Shown: one piece after another, positions 32,552-35,128 of the stretch
Layout: each line of letters begins with the position of its first letter
Position numbering within the stretch: position 1 is the stretch's first letter
Source: Pirellulaceae bacterium
Lineage (GTDB): Bacteria > Planctomycetota > Planctomycetia > Pirellulales > Pirellulaceae
Direction: 5' to 3'
NCBI GenBank assembly: GCA_022446825.1
Contig: JAKVBY010000045.1
Coordinates: 1-35,128 of the forward strand
Length of the DNA stretch: 35,128 nt
Notes under the pieces: generated by a model
The model's input: only the letters and a program-made list of their open reading frames with translations
Database searches by the model: none
What the model was told of the DNA's origin: nothing
Made by a program: the position numbers and the translations under genes

Positions 32552-33865
32552 ATGGTGGAAGAGACCCGAGGATGTGCAGAGTGCTTGCACTATCATGCCG
32601 TCAGCGATGTCGGTATGCGCCGCGCCAACAACCAAGATGCTTACTCCGTAGCACTTTCCGATGATCTGGATGGATGGGAATCTCGAGGGCATCTTTTTCT
32701 TGTTGCGGATGGTATGGGAGCCCATGTTGCTGGCGAGAAGGCGAGTAAGATGGCTGCAGATGGGATTCCACTTCACTATCAAAAGTTTCATGAGGAATCG
32801 GCACCCGAAGCTTTGCGTCGCGCTATTATGCAGGCGAACACCGAGATCCACCGGATGGGTCAGGAAAATGTGGAATTCCACAACATGGGAACCACTGCCA
32901 GTGCTTTGATTTTGCTACCTCAGGGGGGATTTGTCGCTCATGCGGGTGACAGCCGTGTATATCGATTACGCGATGAATCGTTAGAACAATTAACCTTTGA
33001 TCATAGCTTGGTATGGGAACTACGCGCTCAAGGTCAGCTTTCCCAAGATCTCGAAGCCAGTGGTGCCATTCCCAAGAATGTAATTACCCGATCGCTTGGT
33101 CCTAGTCCGAATGTGCAGGTCGATGTCGAAGGGCCATTTCCGTTGGAAGTCGGTGATACGTTCTTACTCTGCAGTGATGGCCTAACGGCTCGGGTTGAAG
33201 ATGCAGAGATTGGTCCTATTCTTGCTAATCTTCCGCCTCAGGAAGCCACACAACTCTTAGTCGATCTTGCTAATCTGCGGGGTGGTCCTGACAACATTAC
33301 GGTCATTGTGACGAAGGTCGTTGATGATGCGATTACCACCCGAGCAAACGCCGCAAAACCGATTAGGGTTGGTGAAGCCAAAGTCCCGCTCAAAATCGAT
33401 TTAGGAGTGGGAATTTTGTTCGTCTTGTGTTTACTCACGACTTTGGCCTTGTTTGCCCTCCAACAGTCTATCGGCGGGATGATCATGATTTCCGCTACCG
33501 TGATTGTGACGATCTTTGCAGCGATGAAAATTCTCGCGCGTCCAGAAATGGGTAAGACGTTAGGTGAACAATACCGTCTTGGAAAAGGTCCCTATTCTCG
33601 GACCGATGGAAAGATTTCGGTGGAGTTTCTCGATATGCTGGAAACAATTGTTCGTGAATTGCGTCAGGTAATTGAAGATCGCCAATGGTACATTCAATGG
33701 GAAATCTTTGACACGCACCATACAAATGCTGTGACGTTGAAACAGGAAAAGCGTTTTTCTGATTCTTTGGGTTCTTATTGGCAGGCAATTGCCATGGTGA
33801 TGCAAGAATGGCGCACTTATATGCGCAAGCGAGAAAGTGTTGGCGATCACCACATCGATCTCTAG
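32552..33865 (+). CDS. PP2C-type Ser/Thr protein phosphatase with membrane anchor
   Basis: A 437-residue protein. Residues about 12-255 are a PP2C domain with its metal- and phosphate-binding motifs: SDVGMRRANNQDAY, VADGMGAHVAGEKASKM, MGTTASALIL, AHAGDSRVYRLRD, FDHSLV, VITRSLG, LLCSDGL and GGPDNITVIV. Two hydrophobic helices follow (about 287-305 and 309-330), leaving a cytoplasmic C-terminus of about 100 residues with charged, helical character. It dephosphorylates Ser/Thr proteins on the inner face of the membrane. PP2C proteins usually accompany a Hanks-type kinase and FHA protein; none is in the window. It converges on hisS with 15 bases between them. Confidence 0.9.
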   Translation: MVEETRGCAECLHYHAVSDVGMRRANNQDAYSVALSDDLDGWESRGHLFLVADGMGAHVAGEKASKMAADGIPLHYQKFHEESAPEALRRAIMQANTEIHRMGQENVEFHNMGTTASALILLPQGGFVAHAGDSRVYRLRDESLEQLTFDHSLVWELRAQGQLSQDLEASGAIPKNVITRSLGPSPNVQVDVEGPFPLEVGDTFLLCSDGLTARVEDAEIGPILANLPPQEATQLLVDLANLRGGPDNITVIVTKVVDDAITTRANAAKPIRVGEAKVPLKIDLGVGILFVLCLLTTLALFALQQSIGGMIMISATVIVTIFAAMKILARPEMGKTLGEQYRLGKGPYSRTDGKISVEFLDMLETIVRELRQVIEDRQWYIQWEIFDTHHTNAVTLKQEKRFSDSLGSYWQAIAMVMQEWRTYMRKRESVGDHHIDL

Positions 33866-33880
33866 AACGCTTTGTCGGAT

Positions 33881-35128
33881 CTAATCTCTTTCAAGTAGGT
33901 GGCGAACAGCCTCGATCACAGCTGTCGCATTATTTTCCAGCGAAACCTCTTGGGTCGATTTGGTTGGTAAGTGTTTTATTTGACAAAGGTTTGCAGAGAA
34001 TTCATCACCACCCGCGATCAAGGCGATTTGAAATCCGCGTTGATCCGCATATTTGAGCTGTTGGCCTAGCTTTTTTGTGTCAGGAAATACTTCGACGCCG
34101 ATGTCGGCGGCGCGAAGGCAGGCAGCGATCCGCAGATAATCTCCCAACCTTCCCGGATCAAAATATGGAATAAAAACTTCTGCGGGGGTCCGTATTTTTT
34201 CGATCATTTCTAGCTCCTCCATGGCGGCCAAGAGACGATCTAACCCGAGCGAAGCGCCGATGCCCGGTAGTGTTTGTTTGGTGTAAAGGCCTGCTAGGTT
34301 GTCATAACGGCCCCCGGAGCAGACGCTACCAATGTCGGGCATGTCGCTAAGAAATGTCTCGAAAATCGCTCCTGTGTAATAATCCAAGCCGCGCGCAATG
34401 GAAACATCCAGGCAGATGCAATCCTCTGGCACACCCGCATGGCGAATTCCACTCATCAATTCTCGCAAGCGTGCCAATCCTGTCGTACCGTTGTCACTTC
34501 CCTGTAAAAGTGGTTCTAGGTTATTGAGGATTTCGTCATTTGTGCCCGATAGCTCTGCAAATTGTAGAATCTGCTCGACTTTTTGGTGCGAAGTACCTGT
34601 CGCTTCCACAATTGCCTGACCGACTTTGTCTCGTCCGATCTTGGCGAGCTTGTCCAATGCGCGCAAGATCAAGACAGCCTGATCGGCAAGTTCGAGTTTT
34701 TCGAGCAAACCGTTCAATATCATGCGGTTGTTTATATGAATTTTAAATTCACGAAACCCGATGGCATGAAACAAGTCGTGAATTACAAGAGCTGTCTCTA
34801 TATCAGAGACCACCGAAGTCGTTCCGATGGTATCAAAATCGCATTGCATAAATTCGCGGTATCGGCCTCGTTGCGTATTTTCACCGCGCCACACTGGCGC
34901 AATATGATAACGTTTAAACGGAGTACCGAGCGTGTTGACGTGTTGTGCGACGAATCGTGCCAGAGGTACCGTCAAGTCAAAACGCAAGGCGACTTCACGA
35001 CCACCGTGATCGATGAATTTATAGAGTTGTTTGTTGCTTTCTTCACCAGCCTTGCCTTCAAGTATTTCACGATATTCTAGGGCAGGCGTATCGATGGGAC
35101 TAAATCCATAGGATCGGTAGACTGATTT
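33881..35128 (-). CDS. hisS: Histidyl-tRNA synthetase, N-terminus outside window
   Basis: The frame stays open to the last base, so the first few dozen residues are missing and 415 are present. Visible class II and HisRS motifs: PIDTPALEYREI near the left edge, ALRFDLTVPLARFVAQH, YREFMQCDFDTIG, the HisRS-specific ARGLDYYTGAIFE, VCSGGRYDNLAG, and motif 3 GIGASLGLDRLL. The C-terminal anticodon-binding domain runs from about AEVFIPYFDPG to the end (IALIAGGDEF). It charges tRNA-His with histidine. The C-terminus is complete; an ATG at 34987 is internal and not the start. Confidence 0.95.
   Translation of the reverse strand, partial: KSVYRSYGFSPIDTPALEYREILEGKAGEESNKQLYKFIDHGGREVALRFDLTVPLARFVAQHVNTLGTPFKRYHIAPVWRGENTQRGRYREFMQCDFDTIGTTSVVSDIETALVIHDLFHAIGFREFKIHINNRMILNGLLEKLELADQAVLILRALDKLAKIGRDKVGQAIVEATGTSHQKVEQILQFAELSGTNDEILNNLEPLLQGSDNGTTGLARLRELMSGIRHAGVPEDCICLDVSIARGLDYYTGAIFETFLSDMPDIGSVCSGGRYDNLAGLYTKQTLPGIGASLGLDRLLAAMEELEMIEKIRTPAEVFIPYFDPGRLGDYLRIAACLRAADIGVEVFPDTKKLGQQLKYADQRGFQIALIAGGDEFSANLCQIKHLPTKSTQEVSLENNATAVIEAVRHLLERD

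Overview
The window reads as chromosomal DNA from a planctomycete, most likely a marine member of the Pirellulales. The signs are lineage hallmarks: a secreted DUF1501 protein paired with a PSCyt1-DUF1549-DUF1553 cytochrome protein, a secreted sulfatase, EF-hand proteins with DxDGDG loops, a PEGA-domain protein, a ThiD2-ThiE fusion, an EHN-type epoxide hydrolase, and few strong Shine-Dalgarno sites. No phage, insertion sequence, CRISPR array, rRNA or tRNA was seen. Taxonomy is inferred from gene content only.

Layout. Positions 1-606 hold the end of a DMT/EamA transporter. Positions 624-2009 (minus) hold the most notable gene: a secreted EF-hand protein fused to an iodothyronine-deiodinase-like thioredoxin-fold domain. 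Its reading frame is interrupted by one in-frame TGA exactly at the catalytic selenocysteine position. The TGA is followed at the right distance by a bacterial SECIS-like hairpin with GG in its loop, so I annotate one selenoprotein rather than two ORFs. Positions 2413-10069 carry secreted degradative and surface genes: sulfatase, alpha/beta hydrolase, a decayed PSCyt1 gene with two amber stops, DUF1501, and a PSCyt1/DUF1549/DUF1553 protein.

Positions 10205-20842 (minus) form an eight-gene catabolic cluster. In transcription order it encodes a D-2-hydroxyacid dehydrogenase (CtBP-like), an EHN epoxide hydrolase, an FGGY kinase, an Nramp-like transporter, an SDR, a fused E1 alpha-beta 2-oxoacid/acetoin-type dehydrogenase, an E2 acyltransferase and a second SDR. 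A good promoter and palindromic sites lie just upstream. The likely logic is uptake, ring opening or oxidation of a small hydroxylated compound, phosphorylation, and TPP/lipoate-dependent cleavage to acyl-CoA; the substrate is unknown. Both SDRs lack one residue of the YxxxK active site.

Positions 21135-25678 hold a five-EF-hand secreted protein, a CYTH protein divergent from a TlpA-like thioredoxin, ThiD2-ThiE, and a membrane TPR protein. Positions 25754-31526 (plus) hold clpC with a strong terminator, then a three-gene Mla-type lipid transporter (permease, ATPase, MCE protein) whose MCE protein carries an EF-hand loop. The window ends with a PEGA protein, a membrane PP2C phosphatase, and hisS, which runs off the right edge.
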